Source: Actinomycetota bacterium
GTDB taxonomy: Bacteria; Actinomycetota; Acidimicrobiia; Acidimicrobiales; Iamiaceae
DNA length: 5,779 nt
Direction: 5' to 3'
Assembly: GCA_017882935.1 (NCBI GenBank)
Contig: JADGOP010000175.1
Coordinates: 1-5,779, forward strand
The notes beneath the pieces were generated by a model. It was not told the DNA's origin. It made no database searches and worked only from the letters and a program-made list of their open reading frames with translations. The position numbers were made by a program, and so were the translations under genes. How positions within the stretch are numbered: the stretch's first letter is position 1; every line of letters starts with the position of its first letter. Of this stretch, positions 5,247 through 5,779 are shown piece by piece.

Positions 5247-5779
5247 CCGCCCGCTACGGGTCCCCCGACGCCTGGGCGGCGTGGGCCGACCCCGCCTACG
5301 AGGCCCTCGGCCGGGCGATCGTCGGCCGGGCCACCGCACCGCTCGACGGTCGCCTCGTCGTCGACCTGGGCGCGGGCACCGGTGCCACGAGCCGGGCCAT
5401 CGCCGCCGCGGGTGGCCGCCCCGTGGCCGTGGACCTGTCGCACGCCATGGTGGCGCACCGGCGTCAGCACCGACCTCCTGCCGTCGTGGCCGACATCGCC
5501 CGCCTCCCGCTCGCCGACGGCGCCGCCGGTGCGACGGTCGCCGCCTTCTCGCTGTCGCACGTCGAGGAGCCGGTCGCGGTGCTCAGCGAGATGGCGCGGG
5601 TCACCACAGCCGGTGGCAGCGTGCTCGTGGGGGTGTTCGCCGCCGCCGGTGCTCGTCACGAAGCGGCAGCGGTGGTCGACGCGGCGGCCGCGCGGCGAGG
5701 CTGGGCGGTGCCCGACTGGTACGTCCACCTCAAGGCCGACCTCGAGCCCCGCTCCTCGGCGGTCGATACGCTCCTGACG
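5237..5779 (+). CDS. Class I SAM-dependent methyltransferase (type 11), 3' truncated by window end
   Basis: An open frame of 181 codons without a stop runs to the last base, so this is a partial gene. Its product has a class I methyltransferase core: motif I VVDLGAGTGATS (41-52), acidic end of strand 2 in VAVDLS (64-68 region, Asp66), motif II-like ADIARLPLADG (85-95), FSLSHVEEP (104-112) as the usual strand 4 region, and VTTAGGSVLVGVF (122-134) as strand 5. This arrangement is typical of methyltransferases acting on small molecules (UbiE/type 11 group). It lacks the winged-helix N-domain of the other methyltransferase in the window. ATG 5237 overlaps the end of the kinase-fold gene by 10 bases in another frame, so translation is probably coupled; no strong Shine-Dalgarno sequence is seen. 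The substrate is unknown. The C-terminal part, which usually closes the substrate pocket, lies partly outside the window. Confidence 0.85.
   Translation, partial: MALTARYGSPDAWAAWADPAYEALGRAIVGRATAPLDGRLVVDLGAGTGATSRAIAAAGGRPVAVDLSHAMVAHRRQHRPPAVVADIARLPLADGAAGATVAAFSLSHVEEPVAVLSEMARVTTAGGSVLVGVFAAAGARHEAAAVVDAAAARRGWAVPDWYVHLKADLEPRSSAVDTLLT

Noticed and set aside
5521..5655. Repeated CGCCGCCGGTGC within the last methyltransferase (5521 and 5641)
   Set aside because: Both copies encode Ala/Gly-rich codons within the coding frame and are short. Chance recurrence in GC-rich DNA explains them.

Overview
The window is uniformly very GC-rich, with strong G/C preference at third codon positions. 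Its gene content (short CsoR with a strong Shine-Dalgarno, a probably leaderless copZ, and an Rv2258c-like methyltransferase) fits a high-GC actinobacterium (Actinomycetota). An Acidimicrobiia-like lineage is my guess from overall feel, not something the sequence proves. No rRNA, tRNA, CRISPR array, insertion sequence or phage gene was seen.

Left half (about 1-2960): a compact copper-homeostasis locus. A copper-sensing CsoR repressor (68-358, minus) is divergent from copZ (421-636, plus), a small copper chaperone. copZ overlaps copA (633-2960, plus), a complete Cu(I)-exporting P1B-type ATPase, by an ATGA junction. A G/C-tract inverted repeat typical of CsoR operators lies in the 62-bp gap between csoR and copZ, between two facing -10-like boxes. 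The likely logic is as follows. CsoR represses both itself and copZ-copA. Cu(I) binding to its Cys-His-Cys site releases it. CopZ then captures cytosolic Cu(I) and CopA pumps it out.

Right half (about 3054-5779): a methyltransferase/kinase-fold cluster unrelated in sequence to copper. A complete Rv2258c-type SAM-dependent methyltransferase (3054-4109, minus) converges on copA and is divergent from a choline-kinase/aminoglycoside-phosphotransferase-fold protein (4227-5246, plus). That gene overlaps by 10 bases a second, type-11 methyltransferase (5237 to beyond the window end). The 117-bp divergent gap holds a cluster of short palindromes that may be operators. The substrates are unknown.

Gene ends are marked by long hairpins. 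An imperfect 47-bp inverted repeat lies after csoR (2-48), and a perfect 52-bp palindrome lies between convergent copA and the methyltransferase (2989-3040). Both start with TTCTGGG and end with CCCAGAA, which suggests one terminator-like repeat family. No stretch over 300 bases lacks a gene. The copper locus is well understood biology; the most open questions are the hairpin family and the substrate of the kinase-methyltransferase pair.
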